64,000 bases of DNA from Flavimaribacter sediminis (GCF_019492055.1 NZ_JAICBX010000004.1:434001-498000), one strand, 5' to 3'; positions 18,482 through 26,851 are shown, numbered from the stretch's first letter. Numbers and translations are program-made. Notes: a model not told the origin generated them from the letters alone.

Positions 18482-19291
18482 TCACTGCCTGTTTGCAGAT
18501 GGGAGCGGAAAACGGTTGATGTCGAACCGTTCGATTTCCTGGAGATATTCGATGAAGCCGTCTGCCTGGTGTATGGCGGTGGCCTTGCCTTTTTCGGCGG
18601 TGGCGGCCGACGCGTCGCCGACGACGCCGGCGGAACTCAGGTCCGATGCGATCCATCCGTAGGAGGTCGGGCCTGTTGGCGCCAGCCGGTCATCGGGCGC
18701 TATGTCTTCGGCCGTCGAGCGAAAGTTTTCCGCCTTCGTCATATCGACGAGGTCAGGCTGGAAATGGAGCATCAGCGACGTTTCGACGTCGCCGCCGTGA
18801 ATACCGTAGGCGCGCTCGTGGTCCGAATACATACCTTCCGGATGGCCCAGGCCCCCCCATTGGCACTTGGCGACCAGCATGCCGGCGCGCACGCGCAGTT
18901 CTCGCGCGACGATGCCGATAATGTCCAGATTGCCGCCGTGGGAGTTGACGATCACCATCTTGCGCACGCCGGCCCGCGCAACGGAAAGTCCGATCTCCGT
19001 CCACATGCCGATCACAAGCTCCGCCGGCAGGGTAAGCGTTCCAGGCGCATGCAGATGCTCGTTCGACTTGCCAACCGCCTGAACCGGCAGAACACGGATG
19101 TCGAGCGCTTCCGGAGCGCGTTCGCTCATCGTCTCCAGCATGCCCTGGTTGATCATCGTGTCGACGCCGACCGGAAGGTGCGGACCATGCTGCTCGATCG
19201 CCGCCGTCGGCAGGATCGCGATCGTTTTCTGAGGATCGATATCCTGGTATTCAGTCGTCTTGTAGGCGGCCCAAATGTGCTGATCCTTCAT
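18482..19291 (-). CDS. Creatininase-family amidohydrolase
   Basis: A 269-residue member of the creatininase superfamily, metal-dependent hydrolases of cyclic or formyl amides (creatininase, ArfB, MftE). Metal ligands are visible at E33, H35 and D44 (AAIEQHGPHLPVGVD), at the central NSHGGN motif and at E of GGDVETS. It is the last gene of the minus-strand operon 18482-25870 and its start overlaps the preceding quinone reductase by four bases. The context with a deaminase-like amidohydrolase suggests hydrolysis of an amide bond in a nitrogenous ring (inference). Creatinine itself is only one possibility. Confidence 0.87.
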   Translation of the reverse strand: MKDQHIWAAYKTTEYQDIDPQKTIAILPTAAIEQHGPHLPVGVDTMINQGMLETMSERAPEALDIRVLPVQAVGKSNEHLHAPGTLTLPAELVIGMWTEIGLSVARAGVRKMVIVNSHGGNLDIIGIVARELRVRAGMLVAKCQWGGLGHPEGMYSDHERAYGIHGGDVETSLMLHFQPDLVDMTKAENFRSTAEDIAPDDRLAPTGPTSYGWIASDLSSAGVVGDASAATAEKGKATAIHQADGFIEYLQEIERFDINRFPLPSANRQ

Positions 19292-19896
19292 GCTTGGTCT
19301 CCCCGGCTTGCCGTCAGTTTTGCAATTGCTTTTTCAACTTTTTCAAGATGCCGCGCGCGGCTTTCCGCAGTCGAACTGTCCATGCTGTAGTGGGCTGCGA
19401 AAGATTTGCGGGCGCGTGGATGGCAAAGCAGGCCGATGCCGCGCAATATGGTCTTACGGCCCAGCGACCCGATGAAAAATGTCAGCCACCATGACGCGCC
19501 GCAGGTCGTGTAGACGGCGAGCCGTCGAACGTTGCGCAGGAGAGGCTTTATGTCGCCGCCGTCCGGCATTTCGAACGCTACTCCAGGCAGCAGAATCCGC
19601 TCCATCCAGCCCTTCAGGATGGCGGGATGCCCGTACCACCAAGTCGGATAGACAAAGATCAGCGTGTCGCACCATGCGAGCGCTTCGGCGTGTCGCGCGA
19701 TATCGTCGCTTCTGTCCTCTGTTGCTTCATAACTGCGCCACTCGCTTTCGGACAGCACAGGCTGGAAGGCTTCCCCGTAAAGGTCGATCACGCGCAATTC
19801 CGCACCGATCTTCCGGAGATGACCGGTCACGACATCGCGCACGGCGGACGTGAAACTGCCCTCGTGCGGGTGGCAATAGACCACCAGTGCGTTCAT
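19288..19896 (-). CDS. Flavodoxin-fold NAD(P)H quinone reductase
   Basis: A 202-residue protein of the NQO/MdaB/KefF type that binds FMN or FAD and reduces quinones or other two-electron acceptors. Visible features are the N-terminal phosphate-binding stretch YCHPHEGSFTSAVRD and the hallmark segment VYPTWWYGHPAILKGWMERILLPG. It is the homologue of the next upstream gene (19901-20482), with which it shares the layout and probably a duplication origin. It overlaps the creatininase start by four bases. Confidence 0.85.
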   Translation of the reverse strand: MNALVVYCHPHEGSFTSAVRDVVTGHLRKIGAELRVIDLYGEAFQPVLSESEWRSYEATEDRSDDIARHAEALAWCDTLIFVYPTWWYGHPAILKGWMERILLPGVAFEMPDGGDIKPLLRNVRRLAVYTTCGASWWLTFFIGSLGRKTILRGIGLLCHPRARKSFAAHYSMDSSTAESRARHLEKVEKAIAKLTASRGDQA

Positions 19897-19900
19897 CGAA

Positions 19901-20482
19901 CTAAAACCGCTCCATTTCGGTCTTCACGCGCTCCACGAAGCCGGCCCGCTTCTTTTCGTCGGCGCGGTTCATGTCATAGAGAGCAAGATAACGCGTCTTG
20001 ACCTGCGGGTGCATGACAAAGCGCAATGGTCGGGTTACGACCTTTCGCGGCGGGTCGCCGGAAAGGAAGGCGCGCATCCTGCTGCCGCCATAGGTGGTGA
20101 CGGCCGCAAGCTTGCGGATATTGGTCAGATTGGGCGCCACCTTCTCGTCGACAAGTTTGAAGGAAATCCCGGGCAGGAATACCCGGTCGAAGAATCCCTT
20201 GAGAATGGCGGGGTAGCCAAAGTTCCACACGGGAAAGACAAGCACCAGCGCTTCCGCCGCCTGCAGCCGTTCGACATATTCGGCCACCGGACCGGTGTTG
20301 ATGTCTTCCTCATGGTAGTTGCGCCGCTCTTCGGTCGTCAGGACCGGTGAAAAGCCTTCGGCGTTCAGGTCGCAATCATCGATCTCCCATCCACGCGCTT
20401 GGAGCGTGTCGACGACAGTCTTGTGAAGCGACGATGAAAAGCTCTCCGGGACGGGGTGTGCGAACAGGACCAGGGTGCGCAT
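19901..20482 (-). CDS. Flavodoxin-fold NAD(P)H oxidoreductase
   Basis: A 193-residue paralogue of the downstream gene. The start FAHPVPESFSSSLHK is the flavin phosphate loop, and VFPVWNFGYPAILKGFFDRVFLPG is the signature segment. Its stop is five bases from the next start, and its own start abuts the FAD oxidoreductase stop. The tandem arrangement suggests that the pair forms a reductase for an oxidised intermediate or supplies reduced flavin (inference). Confidence 0.85.
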   Translation of the reverse strand: MRTLVLFAHPVPESFSSSLHKTVVDTLQARGWEIDDCDLNAEGFSPVLTTEERRNYHEEDINTGPVAEYVERLQAAEALVLVFPVWNFGYPAILKGFFDRVFLPGISFKLVDEKVAPNLTNIRKLAAVTTYGGSRMRAFLSGDPPRKVVTRPLRFVMHPQVKTRYLALYDMNRADEKKRAGFVERVKTEMERF

Positions 20483-21883
20483 TCAGCCGGCCTTCCGCAT
20501 TCCGGAATAGTCGTACATCGTCTCGTAGCTCCAGTCGGGCTTGTCCCAGGCGATCATTTTTCCCGGGTTGAGCAAGCCCTTCGGGTCTGCTTCCCTCTTG
20601 AAGTCAAGCTGGCGCGCATCGGCCATCTGGCGGCCGCCTTCCTCGAGCGTGTAGCGATGCGGATTGAAGATCATGCAGCCCAGGTCTTCATGAATGCGGA
20701 TGATCTCTTCCAGGCGTTCCTCGGTGGTGAAACGCACGATGGGCAGTCCGGCGAAATGGATCTTGCCGTTGCCGCGAATGGCCTCAAGATGTTGCGGGAC
20801 CTCGTCGCCGAAGATCTTCCTGATTTCTGCAACCTTCTCCAGGTGATCGGGAAAGCCGTAGCGAACCTGCAGATAGGTGATGGTCGGATCGAATTTGAGA
20901 CCGCGCAGGGTCGTATGGTTCCAGGCGTACTCGAAGATATGACCAGGATTACGCGCCCAGTCATTGTCGTCCGAGCGGTAGATGATCTCCGCACTCGCAA
21001 CGCGTTTGGTAAAGGTTTCGAATGCGTCGATCGACTGCGGCGCGACCATCAGCATGACGAGATTCTGTTCGCGCCGTATATAGGGCTTGAAGCGCTGGAA
21101 ATAATCGTAAGGGACAGGCGCTTCGATGGGCGTCGCCAGTTTCAAGAGTATGCCGTCCTCGTTGGCGAGGTCGTCGGCGTATTTCGCTGCGTCCATGAAA
21201 TCGTCGAAGGCGACCCCGACATCGACCCATTCATAGGCGGGCGCAAGTGGCATTTCGAGTTCGGTAATGATGCCGTTGGTGCCATAGGCATGGGAGACGC
21301 GGGCGAGTTCCTCGCCGGTGAATTCGTGAACCAGCGGCTCTTCCTCCATCGTCACCACGCGCAACCGGATAATGTTGCCGAGGTCGCGCAGCGATCCCCA
21401 GCGCACGGAACCGACGCCGCCTGAACCGCCGGCAATGAATCCGCCGATTGTGGCGGTCGCCCAGGTCGAGGAAAACATGCGGATTTCCTGGCCGGAAGCG
21501 GCGATGCAGGCGGCGTCCAGGTCCTTGAGCAGGCAACCCGGCTCAACGATCACACGGCCCGGCAGTACTTCCTTGACCTCGGTCATGTTCTTCATATGCA
21601 TGACGCAGCCGCCGGAAAAGGGCATCGCCTGTCCGTAATTGCCGGTTCCGGCGCCGCGCGTCGTTACGGGGCAGTCATGTTCGTAACAGACCTTGAGAAC
21701 CTCGATGACCTCGGCCTCGTTGCGTGGCGAGACAACGAAATCGCCGACGACATGGTCGAGCCGCGTTTTCAGAACGGGGGAGTACCAGAAAAAATCCCGG
21801 CTTTTGTTCTTGATGGTCACCGGGTTGTCGTCGATTTCCAGATGGGCGAGCTTCTCCTTGGCTGCGGCTACGTTCGGCGTCAT
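20483..21883 (-). CDS. FAD-binding oxidoreductase (GlcD/vanillyl-alcohol oxidase superfamily)
   Basis: A 466-residue soluble flavoprotein. The FAD-binding PCMH-type domain reads TTRGAGTGNYGQAMPFSGG near residues 70-90, with GRVIVEPG and a second glycine cluster GGFIAGGSGGVGSV. The C-terminal half is the substrate domain with an HPR-type end (NPHRYTLEEGG). These enzymes oxidise hydroxy acids, alcohols or phenolics. The start at 21883 overlaps the upstream amidohydrolase stop (ATGA), so the longer open frame to 22066 is not used. The substrate is unknown. Confidence 0.85.
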   Translation of the reverse strand: MTPNVAAAKEKLAHLEIDDNPVTIKNKSRDFFWYSPVLKTRLDHVVGDFVVSPRNEAEVIEVLKVCYEHDCPVTTRGAGTGNYGQAMPFSGGCVMHMKNMTEVKEVLPGRVIVEPGCLLKDLDAACIAASGQEIRMFSSTWATATIGGFIAGGSGGVGSVRWGSLRDLGNIIRLRVVTMEEEPLVHEFTGEELARVSHAYGTNGIITELEMPLAPAYEWVDVGVAFDDFMDAAKYADDLANEDGILLKLATPIEAPVPYDYFQRFKPYIRREQNLVMLMVAPQSIDAFETFTKRVASAEIIYRSDDNDWARNPGHIFEYAWNHTTLRGLKFDPTITYLQVRYGFPDHLEKVAEIRKIFGDEVPQHLEAIRGNGKIHFAGLPIVRFTTEERLEEIIRIHEDLGCMIFNPHRYTLEEGGRQMADARQLDFKREADPKGLLNPGKMIAWDKPDWSYETMYDYSGMRKAG

Positions 21884-23151
21884 GCATCCTCCATGAGGTG
21901 GTCGAGTTCCCGGTAATCGGGCAATGTTCTGTCGATCGGTTTTCCGTTGCGCACGACGATGCGGTCGGACTGGGGGCGGGCGAAGAGCTCTGTCCAGTCC
22001 CTTGCGTTGCAGATCACAAGATCGGCCGGGTCTCCGGGTTCGAGCGCTTGGCTCGAGAATCCGCATACATCGGACGGCGTGGTGTTGAAAGAGCGGATCC
22101 AGTCCGGATCGGAATGGTCGAGCTGGGCGATGCGCGTAGCCTCGCGCAGCACCTCCATCATGTCCAGATCGCCATAGGCGTAGAACGGATCACGCGTGTT
22201 GTCGGAGGCGAAGGAAACCGGAATTCCGCGGGATTTCATTTCGTGCACCAGCGTAACGCCGCGCCAGCGCGGCGTCCGGCCACGCTCGCGCGACTGCAAG
22301 TACATGTTGCACATGGGAAGCGACACCACGGCGATGCCGGCCTCGGCCATAAGGTCCATGGTCCGGTCGGCGTAGTCTTCCTCCTGAACAGCCAGCGAGC
22401 AGCAGTGCCCGACGACGATCGGGGCGTCGAATTTCATCTCGATCGCCGTCTCCGCAATAGAGCGCAGCGTCCGCACGGCCGGATCACCCGTCTCGTCGAC
22501 ATGAAAATCCACGACCAGATTGCGGTCGGCGGCGGTTCGGAAGAAGAATTCCAGACGTTGCTTGAGATCGGGAACAGGGAATGTGACCGTGCCAAGCACG
22601 CCGCCGCTGTCCACGACCCGATCAGCCGTCTTAACGAACGGGCTGTCCGGTTCGACCGCCTCGATGGTGAGCAGGCAGCTTGCCTGAAGCTCGATGCGGT
22701 CTTTCCAGTCTTCCCTGACCTCGCGGAAAACAGGCCAGGAGATCGCGTCCTGGGGCGCGAGGCTGTCGATATGGGTGCGGACTGCGCGTGTTCCGTGAGC
22801 ATAGGCGCAGCGCAGCGCGAAATCCATGCGCGCGCGGACGTCCTCCGCCGACCAGTTCGCTTCTCTGTCGGCGCCCACAGTCGTCAGCGCCCCCATGAAC
22901 GTCCCGTCGGGATTACTCGCGCGGCGCCAGATATGCCCCTTGTCGAGATGCGTATGCATGTCGGTGAAAGCCGGAAGGACGATCGACCCGCCCATGTCGA
23001 TTTCCGGACCGGTCGCCTCGGCGCCGACCTTTCCGTCGGCAATTGCGAGGTCAACCGGGAGAAAGTCGCCATCGGCGCCGCTGAGCCCGGATGGCGTGAC
23101 GCAGTTCGTCAGTGTAAAGGCGCCGCCAGCGGGCAGTGTCCTGAAATCCAT
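21880..23151 (-). CDS. Cytosine-deaminase-like amidohydrolase
   Basis: A 423-residue metal-dependent hydrolase of the cytosine deaminase branch. Ligands are visible as HTH in TDMHTHLDKGHIW, the histidine of DFHVDET, GHCCSL and the aspartate of SFASDNTRDPF. The order matches a mononuclear deaminase, and C-N hydrolysis or deamination of a ring compound is the likely reaction. It overlaps the FAD oxidoreductase downstream (ATGA) and follows the ABC permease by one base. It is therefore cotranscribed with an importer, which suggests the imported compound is its substrate. Confidence 0.85.
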   Translation of the reverse strand: MDFRTLPAGGAFTLTNCVTPSGLSGADGDFLPVDLAIADGKVGAEATGPEIDMGGSIVLPAFTDMHTHLDKGHIWRRASNPDGTFMGALTTVGADREANWSAEDVRARMDFALRCAYAHGTRAVRTHIDSLAPQDAISWPVFREVREDWKDRIELQASCLLTIEAVEPDSPFVKTADRVVDSGGVLGTVTFPVPDLKQRLEFFFRTAADRNLVVDFHVDETGDPAVRTLRSIAETAIEMKFDAPIVVGHCCSLAVQEEDYADRTMDLMAEAGIAVVSLPMCNMYLQSRERGRTPRWRGVTLVHEMKSRGIPVSFASDNTRDPFYAYGDLDMMEVLREATRIAQLDHSDPDWIRSFNTTPSDVCGFSSQALEPGDPADLVICNARDWTELFARPQSDRIVVRNGKPIDRTLPDYRELDHLMEDA

Positions 23152-23152
23152 C

Positions 23153-24010
23153 TCAACTTTCCCGCTTTATTGCGCTTTCATGCCATTTCCGCAGCAGGAG
23201 ATGGCTTACCAGGCTAAGCACCGCGTAGATCAGGACGCCGGTTCCTGCGATCAGGATCAAGCCTGCGAACATGCGCGGAATGTTCAGCCGGTAGCCGGCC
23301 TCCAAAATACGGAAGGCGAGCCCTGAGCCGATGCCGCCGGTTCCGGCGACGAACTCGGCGACTACCGAGCCGATCAGCGCCAGACCGCCTGCGATCCGCA
23401 GGCCGCCGAGAAAATAGGGCAGGGCGGAAGGAAGCTGCAGATAAAGCAGCCGCTGCCAGCGGCTGGCGCCGTAGATGCTGAAAAGGTCGCGCAAATTGTG
23501 ATCGGCGCTCCTGAGGCCCAGTGTCGTATTCGACAGAACCGGAAAGAACGCGACGATCCAGGCGCAGATCAGCAGGCCGACGAGTTTGTTTTCGACATAG
23601 ATGAAGATCAGAGGCGCGATCGCCACGATCGGCGTCACCTGCAGAACGACGGCGTATGGATAGAACGACATCTCCACGAGGCGCGACTGATTGAACAGGA
23701 TCGCGAGGCCGGCGCCGCCGATGACGGCGACCAGCAGGGCGAGCAATGTGATCTGCAGGGTCACCATCAGTGCGTCGAGCAATATCGCCCTGTCCTGAAT
23801 GAGGGTCTGGAAGACGAGACCTGGCCCCGGGAGAATGTAGTGCGGGATCTCGTTGATCCTGATGATCCAGTCCCAAGCGAGAATTCCGACTGCGAACACG
23901 ACGACCGGGAGTATCCATTTGCCGATGCGATTGCGTAATTCCTTGCGCGCCCTTGCGCGTTCTTCCTCGTCGACGAAGGAAGCTGCGGGATCTTGGACGA
24001 GGTCGCTCAT
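23153..24010 (-). CDS. ABC transporter permease (SsuC/ThiX type)
   Basis: A 285-residue inner-membrane permease of the nitrate/taurine/sulfonate-type family, with six hydrophobic segments. The coupling loop RSADHNLRDLFSIYGAS is the EAA-type contact to the ATPase. The ATG at 24010 overlaps the ATPase stop by four bases. The long open frame continuing to 24682 lies antisense-shifted over the ATPase and is discarded. The amidohydrolase starts one base after its stop. With the neighbours it forms a complete importer. Confidence 0.87.
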   Translation of the reverse strand: MSDLVQDPAASFVDEEERARARKELRNRIGKWILPVVVFAVGILAWDWIIRINEIPHYILPGPGLVFQTLIQDRAILLDALMVTLQITLLALLVAVIGGAGLAILFNQSRLVEMSFYPYAVVLQVTPIVAIAPLIFIYVENKLVGLLICAWIVAFFPVLSNTTLGLRSADHNLRDLFSIYGASRWQRLLYLQLPSALPYFLGGLRIAGGLALIGSVVAEFVAGTGGIGSGLAFRILEAGYRLNIPRMFAGLILIAGTGVLIYAVLSLVSHLLLRKWHESAIKRES

Positions 24011-24804
24011 TGCCGGGGTCCTTCCTGGGCTTCTTTCAACGCCTGAGACGCCGCGCGGCAATAGGCGGCGTAGTCGTTCGAAGTCCTGAATTCTTCTTCC
24101 CGCGGATAAGGCTTGTCCACCTTCAGTTCCTGCATAACCCGGCCGGGACGCGCCGCCATGATGACGATGCGGTCGGACAGGAACACGCTCTCGAAAACTG
24201 AATGCGTAACGAAGACGACCGTACAGTCGATCTTCGCCTTCATCTGCAGCAGGTCGTTGTTGAGCTTGAAACGCGTGATCTCGTCGAGGGCGGCGAACGG
24301 TTCGTCCATGAGCACGAGCTTTGGCTTGGTCACCATGGCGCGCGCAATAGACACGCGCATCTTCATGCCGCCGGAGAGTTCCCGCGGATAGGCGTGTTCG
24401 AAGCCCGCCAGACCAACGAGCTCTAGGGCTTCGCGAATGTCGTCCCTGACCTTCGCGAAGGAAACACCCTTGAGCCGCATAGGCAGCCAGACATTCTTTT
24501 CGACGGTCGCCCACGGCATCAGCGTCGGTTCCTGGAACACCACGCTCAGGGATTCGCCCTGGCGTCCGTCTTCCCACCGGATGAAGCCGTTCGTCGGTTG
24601 CATCAGACCCGCAATCAGTCTGAGCGCCGTCGACTTGCCACAGCCCGAGGGGCCGAGCAGGCTGATGAAATCGCCCTCGCATATATCAAGCGACATGTTC
24701 TGAAGCGCGACCACGTCGCGCCCGAAAACCTTGTCGACTTTATGAAGTGTGAGGAGCTTGTCGCGCGACGCGGAATAATCGGTCGCTGAAACCTGAATTT
24801 CCAT
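24007..24804 (-). CDS. ABC transporter ATP-binding protein (SsuB/ThiZ type)
   Basis: A 265-residue ATPase. Walker A is GPSGCGKST, the signature is LSGGMKMR and Walker B is LVLMDEPFAALD, followed by the switch histidine in VFVTHSV. The sequence matches the family partnering nitrate/taurine-type permeases. The 5' side carries a hairpin and a palindrome (24810-24844) that separate it from the binding-protein gene in the same transcript. Confidence 0.92.
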   Translation of the reverse strand: MEIQVSATDYSASRDKLLTLHKVDKVFGRDVVALQNMSLDICEGDFISLLGPSGCGKSTALRLIAGLMQPTNGFIRWEDGRQGESLSVVFQEPTLMPWATVEKNVWLPMRLKGVSFAKVRDDIREALELVGLAGFEHAYPRELSGGMKMRVSIARAMVTKPKLVLMDEPFAALDEITRFKLNNDLLQMKAKIDCTVVFVTHSVFESVFLSDRIVIMAARPGRVMQELKVDKPYPREEEFRTSNDYAAYCRAASQALKEAQEGPRQ

Positions 24805-24809
24805 AATTT

Positions 24810-24844
24810 CTGTCCAGTGGACAGTGGGCGGATCTGGTCCGCCC
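24810..24844 (-). promoter_or_regulatory. Intra-operon hairpin and palindrome between binding-protein and ATPase genes
   Basis: Read on the minus strand, GGGCGGA (24844-24838) pairs with TCCGCCC (24832-24826). Just after it comes the 15-base palindrome CTGTCCA/TGGACAG (24824-24810) with one central base, ending five bases before the ATPase ATG. The hairpin may protect the upstream message or limit readthrough. The palindrome could be a regulator site. Confidence 0.5.
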
Positions 24845-24877
24845 GCTGAGGCCAGAGTTTATGCGAGTAATCTAGTG

Positions 24878-25870
24878 TCAGTCTTTCTTGAGGTCCATGC
24901 CGACGCCGTCGCCGACGAACTCGGCGTCGAAGGTCGCTTCCCAGTCGATGTTTCCGCCAACGACGCCGACTTCGACCATCTTGTCATAGAAGTCCTTGAC
25001 CTTCTCGGGCGTGATGACGCCAATGCCCATTTCCAGAGCGTCGCCGCTGTCGACGATGCCGTATTCTTTCATCTTTTCGACGGCGTAGTCGATCTTGTCA
25101 TCGGTCATTTCCGGATTGTCGGCCTTGATCAGTTCGTCAGCACCGGAGCGATCGCCATAGAGGTAGGTGTACCAGCCCTTGATCGAGCCGTCGACGAAGC
25201 ACTTCACCACTTCCGGCTTGTTCTTGATCGTGTCGGCCATGGTTTCGATCGTCGTGGCGTAGGTCGAATAGCCGGCGTCGGCGATCAGGAACACGGCCGG
25301 CGTGAACCCGGCTTCCTTCTCGACGACGTAGGGTTCCGACGAAAGATAGCCCTGCATGCCCTTTTTCGGATCGGCGATGAAAGGCGCCGGGTTGAACGTA
25401 TAGGGCTCCCGCTGTTCTGCGGTGAAGCCATAGGCCGCGATCATCCACTGATAGTAGCTCTGGAACCCGTTGTCGCCGATCAGCAGCGTCAGGTTTTTCA
25501 GATCTTCCCATGTCTCGGCCTCGCCGGGATGCGCGAGGATAACCTGCGGATGCTTCTGGAAGATTGCGGCGACGGCGACCACCGGAATGTTCTGCTCAAC
25601 CGCAGAGAAAGCCTGCAGCATGTCGCCGCCCATATGAAACTGCAGCTTGCCGGCGAGCATCAATGCACGGTTGTTGACCTGCGGTCCGCCCGGAACGATC
25701 TCGACTTCCAGTCCGCATGCCTCATAGGTGCCGTCAGCGACAGACTGGTAGAAGCCGCCGTGCTCGGCCTGGGCCAGCCAGTTCGTTCCGAATGCGACCT
25801 TCTCAAGCGCGAAAGCCGAAGTGGAAGCGGTGAGCGCCGCGATGCCGGCCGCCAGGAATACGGTTTTCAT
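24878..25870 (-). CDS. ABC substrate-binding protein (SsuA/THI5-like)
   Basis: A 330-residue periplasmic protein with a Sec signal peptide (KTVFLAAGIAALTASTSAFA) and the NMT1/THI5-like fold: KVAFGTNWLAQAEHGGFYQSVADG, with NWLAQAEHGG as the typical first binding loop, then AAIFQKHPQVILAH and later DAGYSTYATTIETMAD. The branch includes receptors for pyrimidine precursors, sulfonates and nitrate. Linkage to a cytosine-deaminase-like enzyme favours a nitrogen heterocycle. It is first in the operon and divergent from the RidA-like gene. Confidence 0.87.
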   Translation of the reverse strand: MKTVFLAAGIAALTASTSAFALEKVAFGTNWLAQAEHGGFYQSVADGTYEACGLEVEIVPGGPQVNNRALMLAGKLQFHMGGDMLQAFSAVEQNIPVVAVAAIFQKHPQVILAHPGEAETWEDLKNLTLLIGDNGFQSYYQWMIAAYGFTAEQREPYTFNPAPFIADPKKGMQGYLSSEPYVVEKEAGFTPAVFLIADAGYSTYATTIETMADTIKNKPEVVKCFVDGSIKGWYTYLYGDRSGADELIKADNPEMTDDKIDYAVEKMKEYGIVDSGDALEMGIGVITPEKVKDFYDKMVEVGVVGGNIDWEATFDAEFVGDGVGMDLKKD

Positions 25871-26005
25871 GAAAACTCTCCATGTTGTTGTATCGATCTG
25901 ACGCCAGACTTGGCATGAGCATATGGATTGTCAACGAATTTCTGATTAAAATATATTCAATAGATGCTTGGGATTAATTATTGTGCAAAATCAGATCGCA
26001 ATGCG

Positions 26006-26021
26006 CAATGATTGTTCATTG
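26006..26021. promoter_or_regulatory. Inverted repeat in divergent promoter region
   Basis: CAATG (26006-26010) and CATTG (26017-26021) flank six bases in the 188-bp gap between the divergent binding-protein and RidA-like genes. A wider pair ATGCG/CGCAT (26001-26005, 26026-26030) encloses it. It is a candidate regulator site controlling both genes. Confidence 0.3.
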
Positions 26022-26058
26022 TTGACGCATTAAGAGGCAGAAACAGGGATTGAAGACC

Positions 26059-26448
26059 ATGAGAGCATTGACGCCGAAACAGATTGCTCCTCCTTTCGCG
26101 CACTATTCCCACGGCGTGGAGGCACCGCCGGGAAGCCGCATTGTGCGAACGTCCGGGCAACTTGGACTGCGCGACGACGGCGTCGTTCCGGACGATGTGC
26201 GATCGCAGGCTGAGATATGCTTTGCAAATATCGACGCCATTCTGGCCGAGGCCGGAATGGATCGAAGCTGCATTTTCCATATCACCGCCTATGTCACTGA
26301 CCGCGCATGGATGCAGGGCTACATGCAGGCGCGGGACGCCTATGTAGCTGGGGTCGAACCTCCGCCGGCTTCAACGCTGATCATCGTCAGTGGCTTCACG
26401 CGAGAGGAATTCAAGGTTGAAATTGAGGTGATGGCCGCCGCGGAATAG
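26059..26448 (+). CDS. RidA-family (YjgF/YER057c/UK114) protein, non-canonical
   Basis: A 129-residue protein from the ATG at 26059, with CAGGGA as ribosome binding site about nine bases upstream. RidA enzymes hydrolyse reactive enamines or imines. The fold text is clear: RIVRTSGQLGLRDDG, then AEICFANIDAILAEAGMD and EEFKVEIEVMAAAE. The strand that normally carries the catalytic arginine (PARxxV) reads EPPPASTLIIV here, with no arginine, so this belongs to a subgroup without the classical deaminase residue. Divergent from the N-heterocycle operon and likely co-regulated. Confidence 0.85.
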   Translation: MRALTPKQIAPPFAHYSHGVEAPPGSRIVRTSGQLGLRDDGVVPDDVRSQAEICFANIDAILAEAGMDRSCIFHITAYVTDRAWMQGYMQARDAYVAGVEPPPASTLIIVSGFTREEFKVEIEVMAAAE

Positions 26449-26490
26449 CTTGCCTGTTGGCGCGAATTCTCAACTTGCGAGATTATCAAA

Positions 26491-26506
26491 AATTCAATCT
26501 TGAATT
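26491..26506. promoter_or_regulatory. AT-rich perfect inverted repeat before small ORF
   Basis: AATTCAA (26491-26497) and TTGAATT (26500-26506) are separated by two bases, about 100 bases before the 58-codon ORF. It could be an operator or part of its promoter. Confidence 0.35.
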
Positions 26507-26603
26507 GAGTTGTTTCTGTCTCGCAATTAATGTTCCGGACAGGCGATGTTCATCTGCGGTCCCCCATATTGAGGTTGTTCAGCAATCAAACGGGAGATGA
26601 CAG

Positions 26604-26780
26604 ATGAATATCTTAAAGAGCAATCGCAGCGCCGACCACGTCGAAGCCCCCCTGATCGCACGTGATCATCGTGCCAGATGGTTCAAACGCAGCTTCGCAT
26701 CCTGCAAGGACGCCTACAACAAACGACGCGGTGAAAGGCGGCCCAACCCGCTGATGATGCGTGGTCTGCACATCAGCTGA
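26604..26780 (+). CDS. Small basic protein of unknown function (58 residues)
   Basis: ATG 26604 to TGA 26778-26780 encodes 58 residues. GGGAGA at 26592-26597 is a good ribosome binding site, and a strong terminator follows at 26814. The product is rich in Arg/Lys: ARDHRARWFKRSFASCKDAY is followed by a KRRGERR run, with one cysteine and no membrane or secretion signal. It could bind nucleic acid or a protein, but I recognise no family. The tight framing by ribosome binding site and terminator is the main support for a real gene. Confidence 0.55.
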   Translation: MNILKSNRSADHVEAPLIARDHRARWFKRSFASCKDAYNKRRGERRPNPLMMRGLHIS

Positions 26781-26813
26781 AGAACGGAAAATGATGAATA
26801 GCTCCCTCCCAGT

Positions 26814-26845
26814 GGCGCCGGATAACGAAAAGTCCGGCGCCTTTT
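26814..26845 (+). terminator. Rho-independent terminator after the 58-codon ORF
   Basis: A perfect 9-bp stem GGCGCCGGA (26814-26822) / TCCGGCGCC (26833-26841) with a 10-base loop is followed by TTTT. It ends seven bases before the stop of the convergent lysozyme-like gene. Confidence 0.92.
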
Positions 26846-26851
26846 CCGTAT

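Noticed and set aside
20483-22066. A longer FAD oxidoreductase start at 22066
   Set aside because: The extra 61 residues are arginine-rich shadow sequence over the amidohydrolase gene. The ATG at 21883 overlaps the upstream stop.
23153-24682. A single 509-residue permease ORF
   Set aside because: The upper third overlaps the ABC ATPase gene in another frame. The permease N terminus, ATGA coupling and family length fix the start at 24010.
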